DNA of 64,000 bases from Pseudomonas sp. Irchel s3h17 (GCF_900187505.1 NZ_FYDL01000018.1:1-64000), one strand, 5' to 3'. Shown: positions 42,403 through 51,828, numbered from the stretch's first letter. Notes: generated by a model from the letters alone, not told the origin. Made by a program: numbers and translations.

Positions 42403-43137
42403 TCAGGCTTTCTTGATGATGTTGCCGACGTGCAGGCCGCACTCTTTCTGAGTGGCTTCTTCCCACCACCAGCGCCCTTCGCGTTCGTGCTGGTTGGGCA
42501 GCACTGGACGGGTGCAGGGCTCGCAGCCAATGCTGATGAAGCCGCGCTCATGCAGGCTGTTGTACGGCAGTTCCAGCATGCGGATGTAACCCCAGACTTC
42601 TTCGCTGCTCATTTGCGCCAGCGGGTTGAACTTGTACAGGGTGCGTTCCGGTGTCGAGAACGCGCTGTCGATTTCCAGTACCGCCACCTGGCTGCGGGTG
42701 CCCGGGCTCTGGTCGCGACGCTGGCCCGTGGCCCAGGCGCGAACGGTGGACAGCTTGCGGCGCAGCGGTTCGATCTTGCGGATACCACAGCATTCGCTAT
42801 GACCGTCCTTGTAGAAACTGAACAGGCCTTTTTCCTTGACGAAAGGTTCCAGCCTGGAGTGGTCCGGCGAGACCAGTTCGATCTGGATGTTGTAGTGCTC
42901 GCGCACCTGGTCGATGAAGCGATAGGTTTCCGGGTGCAGGCGCCCGGTGTCCAGGCTGAAGACCTTGACGTTCTTGTTGAGCTTCCAGGCCATGTCCACC
43001 AGCACCACGTCTTCGGCGCCGCTGAAGGAGATCCACAGGTCGTCCCCGAACTCGGCAAAGGCCAGTTTGAGAATGTCCTGGGGCGATCGGGTGGCATAGG
43101 TCGCGGCGAGTTCAGCGACGTCGAACGATGGGCTCAT
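42403..43137 (-). CDS. cysH: APS/PAPS reductase
   Basis: The 244-residue protein is CysH: the N-terminal SGAEDVVLVDMA nucleotide loop, LDTGRLHPETYRF, and two Cys pairs (ECCGIRK at about 115; SIGCEPCTRP at about 205). The Cys pairs form a [4Fe-4S] cluster characteristic of APS (rather than PAPS) reductases. The C-terminal ECGLH carries the catalytic Cys. It reduces adenylyl sulfate to sulfite in cysteine synthesis. AGGAAA is upstream; a TTG one codon earlier is less likely. Confidence 0.95.
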   Translation of the reverse strand: MSPSFDVAELAATYATRSPQDILKLAFAEFGDDLWISFSGAEDVVLVDMAWKLNKNVKVFSLDTGRLHPETYRFIDQVREHYNIQIELVSPDHSRLEPFVKEKGLFSFYKDGHSECCGIRKIEPLRRKLSTVRAWATGQRRDQSPGTRSQVAVLEIDSAFSTPERTLYKFNPLAQMSSEEVWGYIRMLELPYNSLHERGFISIGCEPCTRPVLPNQHEREGRWWWEEATQKECGLHVGNIIKKA

Positions 43138-43311
43138 CAAGGCGGTTTCCTACAGGTCGGTGGCGCTAAGCGCTCTCTATAGTGGCGATGGTAGCAAAAA
43201 CCCGGGGCAACGGGTGCGCTCGTCTGCGTTGCGCCTATCGGTTCGACTCGCTAGAGTTCGGCAGTCCTTTTGCTCGCTCAACTCAATAATCAGTACAAAT
43301 GGGAGTGTGTT

Positions 43312-43929
43312 GTGGAAATTGCCTGTCTCGACCTGGAAGGTGTATTGGTCCCGGAAATCTGGATCGCGTTTGCCGAAAAAACCGGGATTGAATCCCTCAG
43401 GGCAACCACCCGGGATATTCCCGATTACGATGTCCTGATGAAGCAGCGGCTACGCATTCTCGATGAGCATGGCCTGAAGCTGTCCGACATCCAGGAAGTG
43501 ATCGGCACCCTCAAGCCGCTGGACGGCGCCATCGAGTTCGTCAACTGGCTGCGTGAGCGCTTCCAGGTGGTGATTCTGTCCGACACCTTCTACGAATTTT
43601 CCCAGCCACTGATGCGTCAGCTGGGTTTCCCGACCTTGTTGTGCCACCGCCTGGTGACCGATGAAACCGGTCGAGTGACCGGCTACCAGTTGCGTCAGAA
43701 AGACCCCAAGCGTCAGTCGGTGCTGGCGTTCAAGAGCCTTTACTACCGGGTGATCGCGGCCGGCGACTCGTACAACGACACGACCATGCTGGGTGAAGCG
43801 GACGCCGGCATCCTGTTCCATGCCCCCGACAATGTGATTCGCGAATTCCCGCAGTTCCCGGCGGTGCACAGCTTTGCCGAGCTCAAGCAGGAGTTTCTCA
43901 AGGCCTCGAACCGTGAGTTGAGCCTGTAA
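43312..43929 (+). CDS. thrH: Phosphoserine phosphatase / homoserine phosphotransferase
   Basis: The 205-residue HAD enzyme ThrH begins VEIACLDLEGVLVPEIW with the catalytic Asp and the DLEG variant of the HAD motif. Further motifs are VVILSDTFYEFS and AAGDSYNDTTMLG. The length equals the P. aeruginosa ThrH (205 residues). It removes phosphate from phosphoserine or transfers it to homoserine, linking serine and threonine synthesis. It uses a GTG start with GGGAG upstream. Confidence 0.94.
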   Translation: MEIACLDLEGVLVPEIWIAFAEKTGIESLRATTRDIPDYDVLMKQRLRILDEHGLKLSDIQEVIGTLKPLDGAIEFVNWLRERFQVVILSDTFYEFSQPLMRQLGFPTLLCHRLVTDETGRVTGYQLRQKDPKRQSVLAFKSLYYRVIAAGDSYNDTTMLGEADAGILFHAPDNVIREFPQFPAVHSFAELKQEFLKASNRELSL

Positions 43930-43938
43930 GTGAACATT

Positions 43939-44080
43939 GTGGCGAGGGAGCTTGCTCCCGTCGGCCGATCCGCGCTCGGGCGCAGCAGTCGTAAACCGGT
44001 ACACGCGTGCTATCTGAAGATTCGCGGTGTCAGGTTTTGGGGGCGCTCCGCACCCCAGCGGGAGCAAGCTCCCTCGCTAC
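43939..44080. repeat. REP pair after thrH
   Basis: GTGGCGAGGGAGCTTGCTCCC and GGGAGCAAGCTCCCTCGCTAC flanking a region with a smaller hairpin (GGGGCGC...). It is the REP type of the tandem array at 7886. Confidence 0.85.
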
Positions 44081-44092
44081 AACAGCCCTGCA

Positions 44093-45436
44093 TCAGAGGC
44101 TTTGCAAGGTATCGAGCAACACCTTCACCTTGGTGATGGATTCCTGGTATTCGGCCTGCCAATCCGAGTCGGCGACGATACCGCCTCCGCCCCAGCAGCA
44201 CACCTGACCGTCCTTGACCAACAGGCTGCGGATGGCGATCGAGCTGTCCATTTCCCCGCGAACGTCCAGATACAGCAACGAGCCGCAGTACAGGCCGCGA
44301 CGGGTCGGCTCCAGCTCGTCGATGATCTGCATCGCACGGATTTTCGGTGCGCCGGTGATCGAGCCACCGGGGAAGCTGCCGGCGATCAGGTCGAGGGCGT
44401 CTTTGCGGTCGGCCAGTTCGCCGGTGACGCTGCTCACCAGGTGATGGACATTGGGGTAGCTTTCCAGGCTGAACAGTTCCGGGACGCGCACCGAGCCGAC
44501 GCGGCAGGTACGACCGAGGTCGTTGCGCAGCAGGTCGACAATCATCAGGTTTTCCGCGCGATCCTTGGGGCTGGCCAGCAGTTCGGCGGCGTTGGCCGCG
44601 TCTTGTGCGGCGTCCTGCCCGCGTGGGCGGGTGCCTTTGATGGGGCGGGTTTCCACATGGCCGGCGCTGACTTTGACGAAGCGCTCGGGCGACAGGCTCA
44701 GCACGGCCCCACCGTCGGGCAGGCTTTGAAAGCCTGAGAACGGCGTCGGACAGGCTGCCCGCAGGGCGCAATACGCCGCCCAGGCATCGCCTTGGCAGGA
44801 CGCGCGGAAACGTTGGGCAAAGTTGACCTGATAGCAGTCACCGGCCTGGATGTAGTGCTGGATGCGCTCGAACGCTTGCCGATAGTCGTCGGCGCTCAGG
44901 TCGGGCTGCATGGCGCCGTCCAGGCTGAACGCTGCATCGGTCGCTAGAGGGTTCTGGCTGAACAGGCCGATCAGGCGCTGGCGCTCGATTTCGTTCAGGT
45001 TGGGATGAAACACCAGTTGGCTGGTGCCGTGCAGGTGGTCGCTGATCAGGGCCCAGTCATACAGGCCGAAGCGTGCATCGGGTAACTGAAGGTCATCCAG
45101 GGCGCGGGAGGGCAGGGCTTCCAGGTGACGACCGAAATCGTAGCTCAGGTAGCCGATCAGCCCGCCAGCGAATGGCAGTTCGAAGGGGGCCGGCAGGCTG
45201 GCTTCACCCAGTCGGGCCAGGGTGTCGCGCAGGCGTTGCAGGAACGCACTGCCGCTTTCGTCCGGTGCCACTGCCAGCGTTGCCAGCGGCCAGGCACTGA
45301 GCAGGTCATAACGGCCGCGCTCGGCACTTGGCCGGCCGCTGTCGAGCAGCACACTGCCCGGGGCATGGCGGATCGCCGCAAAATAGTGGGCGGGGTTGGC
45401 GTGATAGGGCAGCGGGTATACGGAGCAGGTCGACAT
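44093..45436 (-). CDS. pabB: Aminodeoxychorismate synthase component I
   Basis: The 447-residue chorismate-binding protein has the PabB/TrpE core (ALDLIAGSFPGGSITGAPK; CWGGGGIVADSDWQ; PIKGTRPRG; LSLSPERFV). It is typical of PabB, not TrpE, in lacking the long N-terminal regulatory extension. It converts chorismate to 4-amino-4-deoxychorismate for folate with PabA ammonia. The start at 45436 follows the family N-terminus. Confidence 0.93.
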   Translation of the reverse strand: MSTCSVYPLPYHANPAHYFAAIRHAPGSVLLDSGRPSAERGRYDLLSAWPLATLAVAPDESGSAFLQRLRDTLARLGEASLPAPFELPFAGGLIGYLSYDFGRHLEALPSRALDDLQLPDARFGLYDWALISDHLHGTSQLVFHPNLNEIERQRLIGLFSQNPLATDAAFSLDGAMQPDLSADDYRQAFERIQHYIQAGDCYQVNFAQRFRASCQGDAWAAYCALRAACPTPFSGFQSLPDGGAVLSLSPERFVKVSAGHVETRPIKGTRPRGQDAAQDAANAAELLASPKDRAENLMIVDLLRNDLGRTCRVGSVRVPELFSLESYPNVHHLVSSVTGELADRKDALDLIAGSFPGGSITGAPKIRAMQIIDELEPTRRGLYCGSLLYLDVRGEMDSSIAIRSLLVKDGQVCCWGGGGIVADSDWQAEYQESITKVKVLLDTLQSL

Positions 45437-45548
45437 GGGCGGGGTAGATCAGCCATCGAGGCGGGGTGGCGATTGTAGACCTCTGTAGGAAATGCCTCTA
45501 GAGGGGGATGTCGGGAAGAGACACATGATAGGCGTCTGAGAGGCTCCT

Positions 45549-45573
45549 GTGGCGAGGGGGCAAGCCCCCTCAT
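45549..45573. repeat. Small REP hairpin
   Basis: GGCGAGGGGGCAAGCCCCCTC forms a tight stem downstream of the ATP-grasp gene and upstream of pabB on the same strand. Confidence 0.7.
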
Positions 45574-45582
45574 CACAAGGCG

Positions 45583-46569
45583 TCAGCCTTCGACTGGCGG
45601 AATATGCCCGAACATCTCCTGGACAAAGCGCACGCGCTCTTCCACGGTTTCGCTGATGCCCTTGGCCTTGAGTTCTTCCAGGCGCGCCTCGACCGCATGG
45701 GTGCGCAGTGTCAGTCCGCAGTCGTTGGCAATCTGAATGTTCAACCCCGGCCGTGCGTTGAGCTCAAGGATCAGCGGGCCTTTTTCCTGGTCCAGCACCA
45801 TGTCGACACCGATGTAGCCCAGGCCGCACAGCTCATGGCAGCCGGCGGCCAGCTTCATGAAACCGTCCCAGTAGGGCAGTTGCACACCGTCGACCGCGTT
45901 GGTGGTGTCCGGGTGCTTGGCGATGATGTTGTTCAACCAGGTGCCGCGCAGCGTCAGGCCGGTGGCCAGGTCGACACCGACGCCGATGGCGCCCTGGTGC
46001 AGGTTGGCCTTGCCCCCGGACTGGCGGGTCGGCAAACGCAGCATGGCCATGACCGGGTAGCCCATCAGCACGATGATGCGAATGTCCGGTACGCCTTCAT
46101 AGCTGATGCTTTTGAAGATCTGGTCGGGAATCACCCGGTACTCGATCAGCGCGCGGTCGCGGTGACCGCCCAGGGAATACAGGCCGGTCAGGATGCTGGA
46201 AATCTGATGTTCGATTTCCTCATGGCTGATGATCTTCCCCGACACGGTGCGATAGCGCCCCTCGAAGCGATCGGCGATCACCAGGATGCCGTCACCGCCG
46301 GCCCCTTGTGCCGGCTTGATCACGAAATCGCTGCGCTTGCCGATGATCTCGTCGAGCTTTTCGATTTCCTTCTCGGTGGAGATCACGCCGTACAGTTCGG
46401 GCACGTGAATGCCGGCTTTGATCGCCCGTTCCTTGGTGATGATCTTATCATCGACGATCGGGTACAGGCTGCGCTTGTTGTACTTGAGCACGTAGTCGGC
46501 GTTACGCCGGTTGATGCCCATGATGCCCCGCGCCTCCAGGGCCTTCCAGGTCTTCCAGAAACCGAACAT
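45583..46569 (-). CDS. RimK-type alpha-L-glutamate ligase-like ATP-grasp enzyme
   Basis: The 328-residue ATP-grasp protein has VIKPAQGAGGDGILVIA (ATP loop), RVIPDQIF, and LILELNARPGLNIQIAND (metal and nucleotide site). This family joins amino acids by amide bonds. It starts MFGFWKTWKALEARGIMGIN. Its ATG overlaps the stop of the 7TM protein by one base (TAATG), and a retropepsin-like protease precedes that, giving a three-gene system described by comparative genomics as a predicted peptide-tagging or amidoligase system. Substrate unknown. Confidence 0.9.
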   Translation of the reverse strand: MFGFWKTWKALEARGIMGINRRNADYVLKYNKRSLYPIVDDKIITKERAIKAGIHVPELYGVISTEKEIEKLDEIIGKRSDFVIKPAQGAGGDGILVIADRFEGRYRTVSGKIISHEEIEHQISSILTGLYSLGGHRDRALIEYRVIPDQIFKSISYEGVPDIRIIVLMGYPVMAMLRLPTRQSGGKANLHQGAIGVGVDLATGLTLRGTWLNNIIAKHPDTTNAVDGVQLPYWDGFMKLAAGCHELCGLGYIGVDMVLDQEKGPLILELNARPGLNIQIANDCGLTLRTHAVEARLEELKAKGISETVEERVRFVQEMFGHIPPVEG

Positions 46570-48101
46570 TACGAATCAGCCTTGAGGAAGGCTTTGAAGC
46601 GCACGAGCTCGGTCAGGCGATAGCCGCGATAACGACCCATGGCCAGCATGAAACCCACCAGGATCAGCAGGATCGCCGGGAACGTGAACACGAAATACAC
46701 CAGTTCCGGCACGCTCATGATCAGGTGCGCCAGGGAGGCGGCGAACAGGGTGCCGATCGCGACTTTCATGGCATGGCCACCACCGCGCTCTTCCCAGGTG
46801 ATCGACAGGCGTTCGATGGTCATGGTCAGGATCACCATCGGGAACAAGGCCACCGACAGTCCGCGCTCCAGGCCCAGCTTATGGCTGAACAGGCTGATGG
46901 CGGCAATCAGCACTACCACGAAGGTCAGCACCACTGACAAGCGCGGCAGCATTTGCAGCTTCAGGTGTTCAAGGTAGGAACGCAGTGACAGGCCAAGGGC
47001 GGTAATCACCGTGAACAGCACGATGCCGAAGCCCAGCTGGGTTTCGCGGAAGGCCAGGGCAATCAGCACTGGGGTAAAGGTGCCGAGGGTCTGCAGGCCG
47101 ATCAGGTTGCGCAGCACCAGGATCACCAGCACGCCGATCGGGATCATCACCATGATCATGAAGGTCTGCTGGGTTTCCAGGGGCAGGCCGTACAGCGAGT
47201 ATTCGAGGAAGTTGGCGTCGGTGTTTTCGTCGGTCAGCTTGGCCAGGCGAATGGCGTTCATTTCGCTGTTGTTCAGGCTGAAGGTGACGGTGGCTTTCTT
47301 GCCGCCATCGACGGTGATCAGGTTGTCATCGCCGGTCCACCACAGCAGGCGGTCGGTCGGCAGGCCCTGCTCGCCGGTTTCCGGGTTGAAGTACAGCCAG
47401 TCGGTGCCGTTGAAGCTGCGCAGCCACAGTTCCGGTGTTTGCGGCTGGTCGGCCACCAGGCGAATGGTGTGGACCTTTTCCACCGGGACGTGGGCGATGG
47501 ACAGCAGCAACTCGACGATCTTCGCCTTGTGTGCTGCTGACGGGTCGCCGGCCAGGAGCATCTTGGCGTTGTCGTCGTTGCTGTTGTTGACCCGCTTGAT
47601 CGCTTCGCTGATGAAGGTCTCGACGTCGGCCGAGTGTTGGCGAATCGGCGCGAGCAGGGCTTCGGCGGCAATTTTTTCCGGGCCTTCGATGGCGATGCTG
47701 TCGCGGAAGGTCGGGCCTTTGATCTTGGGCTTTTCAGCGGTGTAGCGCTTGGTCAGCACCAGCCGGTAGTAAAGGGTCTGGTTGCCCTTGGCGCGGCGAG
47801 CCGACCAGGTGACCTTGCGGTTGCCGTCGACACGGTTGACCGCCACGCCATAGTTGTTGGAGATGAAGCTTTCATTGAGGCTGACGTAGTCGCGGCTCAA
47901 GGGCGGCACGAACATCTGGATCTTGACCGGGTCCTTGGCGCTGGCGACGAACTCGACCTTGGCGTCGATGTTCCACAGGTCGTCGGTGGCGTCTTCGGTC
48001 ACCGGGATGCCCAGCACGAAAATCTGATAGGCCGTAACTGAAATGCCCAGCACCACCAGGAGGGCGATCAGCATTTTCAGATGAAGGGTAAGAGCGCGCA
48101 T
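46569..48101 (-). CDS. UUP1/inactive transglutaminase fused to seven membrane helices
   Basis: The 510-residue protein has an N-terminal membrane helix (residues 10-30), an extracytoplasmic transglutaminase-like domain (about 40-300; LRSFNGTDWLYFNPETGEQGL) whose catalytic Cys/His/Asp are not evident, and a C-terminal block of seven hydrophobic segments (about 315-490; MIPIGVLVILVLRNLIGLQT). It forms an operon with the ATP-grasp and retropepsin-like genes and probably presents or exports a peptide substrate. It overlaps the next gene by one base. Confidence 0.88.
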   Translation of the reverse strand: MRALTLHLKMLIALLVVLGISVTAYQIFVLGIPVTEDATDDLWNIDAKVEFVASAKDPVKIQMFVPPLSRDYVSLNESFISNNYGVAVNRVDGNRKVTWSARRAKGNQTLYYRLVLTKRYTAEKPKIKGPTFRDSIAIEGPEKIAAEALLAPIRQHSADVETFISEAIKRVNNSNDDNAKMLLAGDPSAAHKAKIVELLLSIAHVPVEKVHTIRLVADQPQTPELWLRSFNGTDWLYFNPETGEQGLPTDRLLWWTGDDNLITVDGGKKATVTFSLNNSEMNAIRLAKLTDENTDANFLEYSLYGLPLETQQTFMIMVMIPIGVLVILVLRNLIGLQTLGTFTPVLIALAFRETQLGFGIVLFTVITALGLSLRSYLEHLKLQMLPRLSVVLTFVVVLIAAISLFSHKLGLERGLSVALFPMVILTMTIERLSITWEERGGGHAMKVAIGTLFAASLAHLIMSVPELVYFVFTFPAILLILVGFMLAMGRYRGYRLTELVRFKAFLKADS

Positions 48102-48106
48102 GGGTA

Positions 48107-48643
48107 TTACTCTGCGGTGTGAGCGGCGGTGGCGCAGGCGGGTTTGCCAGCAGCGTATTTAAGGCTAGGGTCGACCAGTGCATCAAAGCGTTTCAGGGCT
48201 TCGGAGCCGATCAGGAGCGGGTATTGGAATGCACTTCGGTCGGTCAAGTTCACTTCTATGCTGCGCAAAGCCGATCCCATGCAGATATCCAGCTCGATCA
48301 CCGGGCGCGCCGTGTACTTTTTTCCCTCCTCGGGATCGTAGTCGCCAGCGCGGCGCTTGATCTTGCTGACCCGCGCCAGCGGGCGTTCGATCGGGTGCGA
48401 GTGGGCGGCGTCGATGGCCAGGTAGAAACGTACCCAGGACTCGCCGTTGCGTTTGAAGCGCTTGATGTCACGGGCACTGAGGGAGGCGGTCTTGGCCCCG
48501 GTGTCGAGTTTGGCCGCGACTTCCAGGTCGATGCCTGATAGCTGTGCGTACTCGTTCAGGCCGTACACAGTCTTTTCTCCGGCGAAGCCGAGGCCAGGCA
48601 GGCAGAACAGACAGAACAAAATAGGGAGGTGCTTGAGTCTCAT
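48107..48643 (-). CDS. Retropepsin-like (RimB/DUF785) periplasmic aspartic protease
   Basis: The 178-residue precursor has a signal peptide (...CLFCLPGLGFA) and the retropepsin-like DUF785 core: AAKLDTGAKTASLSA (catalytic Asp-Thr-Gly), RPVIELDICMG, and YPLLIGSEALKRFD. The family is often annotated as an ATP-dependent zinc protease; the DTG motif argues for an aspartic peptidase. The start at 48643 is supported by AGGAT. Five bases separate it from the 7TM gene. First gene of the operon. Confidence 0.88.
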   Translation of the reverse strand: MRLKHLPILFCLFCLPGLGFAGEKTVYGLNEYAQLSGIDLEVAAKLDTGAKTASLSARDIKRFKRNGESWVRFYLAIDAAHSHPIERPLARVSKIKRRAGDYDPEEGKKYTARPVIELDICMGSALRSIEVNLTDRSAFQYPLLIGSEALKRFDALVDPSLKYAAGKPACATAAHTAE

Positions 48644-48826
48644 AAATCCTGGCGCGTTGCTGTCCATTCTTCAGTTCAAGGTGACTGGCATTACTGCGCA
48701 AGCGCCCTCGGGTGTCTGTCATAAGAAGATGACAGGCAAATGCGGGCGGCATTCTAGCACGGTGTTTTTCTGGTGCCAGCGCCGGCGGTGTCCTTTACTT
48801 TAGTTTTACCAACGGCCTTTATTAGA

Positions 48827-48842
48827 CGATTGTCGACAATCG
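48827..48842. promoter_or_regulatory. PrpR operator-like palindrome CGATTGTCGACAATCG
   Basis: A perfect 16-bp palindrome 72 bp before the prpR ATG. Its core TGTCGACAAT repeats just before the start codon (48905-48914). GntR-family FadR-type sites have this form; autoregulation is likely. Confidence 0.75.
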
Positions 48843-48913
48843 CTCGAATTACTTTGACTGGTAGCGGGATATTGGTTAGTTTTTGTCGCACTGACTTGCA
48901 AGGTGTCGACAAT

Positions 48914-49636
48914 ATGCTGGATCAACTCGATCCCCCGGTGATTGCCCCGGACGATTCGGAAACCCTTTCCGAGAACGTCTTCCGTCGTATCCAGGCGGCC
49001 ATTGTCAAAGGCGAGATCGCACCGGGCAGCAAAATCTCCGAGCCTGAGCTGGCGCGTACCTATGGCATCAGCCGCGGGCCGCTGCGTGAAGCGATCCACC
49101 GCCTGGAAGGCCAGCGCTTGCTGGTTCGCGTTCCCCATGTCGGCGCCCGAGTGGTATCGCTGAGCCACGCCGAGCTTCTGGAACTCTACGAAATCCGCGA
49201 ATCCCTCGAAGGCATGGCCTGTCGCCTGGCGGCCGAGCGCATGAGCCGCGAAGAAATCGACGAGCTGCGCCAGGTGCTGGAAACCCACGAGCGCGATGCC
49301 GCGTTTCAGGCAGGCGTCGGCTACTACCAGCAGGAAGGCGATTTCGACTTCCACTATCGAATCATTCAGGGCAGTGGCAACCGCACGCTGACGCAGATGC
49401 TGTGCGGCGAGCTGTATCAACTGGTGCGCATGTACCGCATCCAGTTTTCCGCCACCCCCAATCGGCCACGCCAGGCGTTTGCCGAGCACCACCGGATTCT
49501 CGATGCCATCGCCGACCGTGACGGCGAACTGGCCGAGTTGTTGATGCGTCGACACATCGGCGCTTCAAAACGCAACATCGCCCGTCACTATCAGGACGGC
49601 GCCCATCAGACAGTCACTCCACGAGGTGAGTCATGA
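48914..49636 (+). CDS. GntR-family regulator of the prp operon
   Basis: The 240-residue FadR-type GntR regulator has an N-terminal winged HTH (AIVKGEIAPGSKISEPELAR, TYGISRGPLREAIHRLEGQR) and a C-terminal FCD effector domain (about 95-225; YEIRESLEGMACRLAAERMS, HYRIIQGSGNRTL, RQAFAEHHRILDAI). It lies four bases into prpB (ATGA overlap), so it regulates the 2-methylcitrate operon. Start at 48914 has AAGGTG upstream. Confidence 0.93.
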   Translation: MLDQLDPPVIAPDDSETLSENVFRRIQAAIVKGEIAPGSKISEPELARTYGISRGPLREAIHRLEGQRLLVRVPHVGARVVSLSHAELLELYEIRESLEGMACRLAAERMSREEIDELRQVLETHERDAAFQAGVGYYQQEGDFDFHYRIIQGSGNRTLTQMLCGELYQLVRMYRIQFSATPNRPRQAFAEHHRILDAIADRDGELAELLMRRHIGASKRNIARHYQDGAHQTVTPRGES

Positions 49637-50526
49637 GTTCCAACAAGAGCACACCAGGCCAGCGTTTCCGTGATGCGGTTGCCAGCGAGCAACCGTTGCA
49701 AGTGGTCGGCGCGATCAATGCCAACCACGCGCTGCTGGCCAAGCGCGCCGGTTTCAAGGCCATTTACCTGTCCGGTGGCGGTGTCGCTGCCGGCTCCCTC
49801 GGCGTACCGGACCTGGGCATTACCAGCCTGGATGACGTACTGACCGACGTGCGCCGTATCACCGACGTCTGCGACCTGCCGCTGCTGGTCGACGTGGACA
49901 CCGGTTTCGGTTCCTCGGCCTTCAACGTGGCCCGTACCGTGAAGTCGATGATCAAGTTCGGCGCCGCGGCGATTCACATCGAAGACCAGGTGGGCGCCAA
50001 GCGCTGCGGTCACCGCCCGAACAAGGAAATCGTGACCCAGCAGGAAATGGTCGACCGTATCAAGGCCGCAGTCGACGCGCGTACCGACGACAGCTTCGTG
50101 ATCATGGCCCGCACCGACGCCCTGGCGGTGGAAGGCCTGGAGTCGGCGCTGGATCGTGCCGCCGCCTGCATCGAAGCCGGTGCCGACATGGTGTTCCCGG
50201 AAGCGATCACCGAACTCGAGATGTACAAGCTGTTCGCCAGCCGCGTGAAAGCGCCGATCCTGGCCAACATCACCGAATTCGGTGCCACGCCGCTGTACAC
50301 CACCGAGCAGCTCAAGGCCGCCGACGTGTCCCTGGTGCTGTACCCGCTGTCGGCTTTCCGCGCCATGAACAAGGCCGCGGAAAACGTCTACACCGCGATC
50401 CGCCGCGACGGTACGCAACAGAACGTCATCGACACCATGCAGACGCGCATGGAGCTTTACGATCGCATCGACTACCACACCTTCGAGCAGAAGCTCGATG
50501 CGTTGTTTGCCCAGAAAAAGAGCTGA
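49633..50526 (+). CDS. prpB: 2-methylisocitrate lyase
   Basis: The 297-residue isocitrate-lyase-family TIM barrel has the catalytic KRCGHRP (Cys125), DVDTGFGSSAFNVA (metal ligands), and MARTDALAVEG. It splits 2-methylisocitrate into pyruvate and succinate, the last step of propionate breakdown. The start overlaps the regulator stop; GAGGTGAG is upstream. Confidence 0.97.
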   Translation: MSSNKSTPGQRFRDAVASEQPLQVVGAINANHALLAKRAGFKAIYLSGGGVAAGSLGVPDLGITSLDDVLTDVRRITDVCDLPLLVDVDTGFGSSAFNVARTVKSMIKFGAAAIHIEDQVGAKRCGHRPNKEIVTQQEMVDRIKAAVDARTDDSFVIMARTDALAVEGLESALDRAAACIEAGADMVFPEAITELEMYKLFASRVKAPILANITEFGATPLYTTEQLKAADVSLVLYPLSAFRAMNKAAENVYTAIRRDGTQQNVIDTMQTRMELYDRIDYHTFEQKLDALFAQKKS

Positions 50527-50532
50527 ATCAAG

Positions 50533-50639
50533 CCCTGTAGGAGCGAGCACGCTCGCGATGGACGTCAACGATAACGCGGGGCCCCTGATACACCGAGGTG
50601 TGCCGTCCACCATCGCGAGCAAGCTCGCTCCTGCAGGGG
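50533..50639. repeat. REP pair between prpB and prpC
   Basis: CTGTAGGAGCGAGCACGCTCGCGATGG and CCATCGCGAGCAAGCTCGCTCCTGCAG enclosing a GTCC-rich spacer. This is the GTAGGAGCGAGC REP type also found inside the 166-bp elements. Confidence 0.88.
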
Positions 50640-50700
50640 CGGGGTAATCCCGACCAATGTATTTGCCGATTCCCTAACAAATTCAAGATTGGAGAGAGCA

Positions 50701-51828
50701 ATGGCCGAAGCAAAAGTATTGAGTGGCGCCGGGCTGCGTGGCCAGGTTGCCGGGCAAACCGCCTTGTCCACCGTGGGCCAGGAAGGTGCAGGCCTGACCT
50801 ATCGTGGCTATGACGTGCGCGAACTGGCGGCTGAGGCACGCTTCGAAGAAGTGGCCTACCTGCTGCTGTACGGCGATCTGCCGACCGAAGCCCAACTGGC
50901 GGCCTACGTCAGCAAGCTGAGCAAGCTGCGCGACCTGCCGCAAGCACTGAAAGAAGTGCTCGAGCGGATTCCGGCCGACGCCCACCCGATGGACGTGATG
51001 CGCACCGGTTGCTCGTTCCTGGGTAACCTGGAGCCTGAGCAGAACTTCAGCGAGCAGCACGACAAGACCGACCGCCTGCTGGCGGCGTTCCCGGCGATCA
51101 TGTGCTACTGGTATCGCTTCAGCCACGACGCCAAGCGCATCGACTGCGTGACCGACGAAGCGTCCATCGGCGGCCATTTCCTGCACTTGCTGCATGACAA
51201 GAAGCCGAGCGAGTTGCACGTCAAGGTGATGAACGTGTCGCTGATCCTCTACGCGGAGCACGAGTTCAACGCGTCGACCTTTACCGCCCGCGTCTGCGCC
51301 TCGACCTTGTCCGACCTGTTCTCCTGCATCACGGCGGCCATCGGTTCGTTGCGTGGTCCGCTGCACGGCGGTGCGAACGAGGCGGCGATGGAAATGATCG
51401 AGCGTTTCTCGTCGCCGGAGGAGGCCATCAAGGGCACTCTCGGCATGCTGGAGCGCAAGGACAAGATCATGGGCTTCGGTCACGCGATCTACAAAGACAA
51501 CGACCCACGCAATGAAGTGATCAAGGGCTGGTCGAAAAAGCTGGCGGAGGAAGTGGGCGACACGGTGTTGTTCCCGGTCTCCGAAGCCATCGACAAGACC
51601 ATGTGGGAGCAGAAGAAACTGTTCCCGAACGCCGACTTCTACCATGCCTCGGCGTACCACTTCATGGGTATCCCGACCAAGTTGTTCACGCCGATCTTCG
51701 TCTGCTCGCGCCTGACCGGCTGGGCGGCGCATGTGTTCGAACAGCGTGCCAACAACCGCATCATCCGTCCGAGCGCCGAGTACACCGGCGTTGAACAGCG
51801 CAAGTTCGTGCCAATCGAACGTCGCTGA
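50701..51828 (+). CDS. prpC: 2-methylcitrate synthase
   Basis: The 375-residue short-form citrate synthase has catalytic segments LHGGANEAAMEM (His near 222), MGFGHAIYK (second His) and RIIRPSAEY. It condenses propionyl-CoA with oxaloacetate. The N-terminus (AEAKVLSGAGLRGQVAGQTA) is typical of PrpC. ATG at 50701 has GGAGAGA upstream. Confidence 0.97.
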   Translation: MAEAKVLSGAGLRGQVAGQTALSTVGQEGAGLTYRGYDVRELAAEARFEEVAYLLLYGDLPTEAQLAAYVSKLSKLRDLPQALKEVLERIPADAHPMDVMRTGCSFLGNLEPEQNFSEQHDKTDRLLAAFPAIMCYWYRFSHDAKRIDCVTDEASIGGHFLHLLHDKKPSELHVKVMNVSLILYAEHEFNASTFTARVCASTLSDLFSCITAAIGSLRGPLHGGANEAAMEMIERFSSPEEAIKGTLGMLERKDKIMGFGHAIYKDNDPRNEVIKGWSKKLAEEVGDTVLFPVSEAIDKTMWEQKKLFPNADFYHASAYHFMGIPTKLFTPIFVCSRLTGWAAHVFEQRANNRIIRPSAEYTGVEQRKFVPIERR

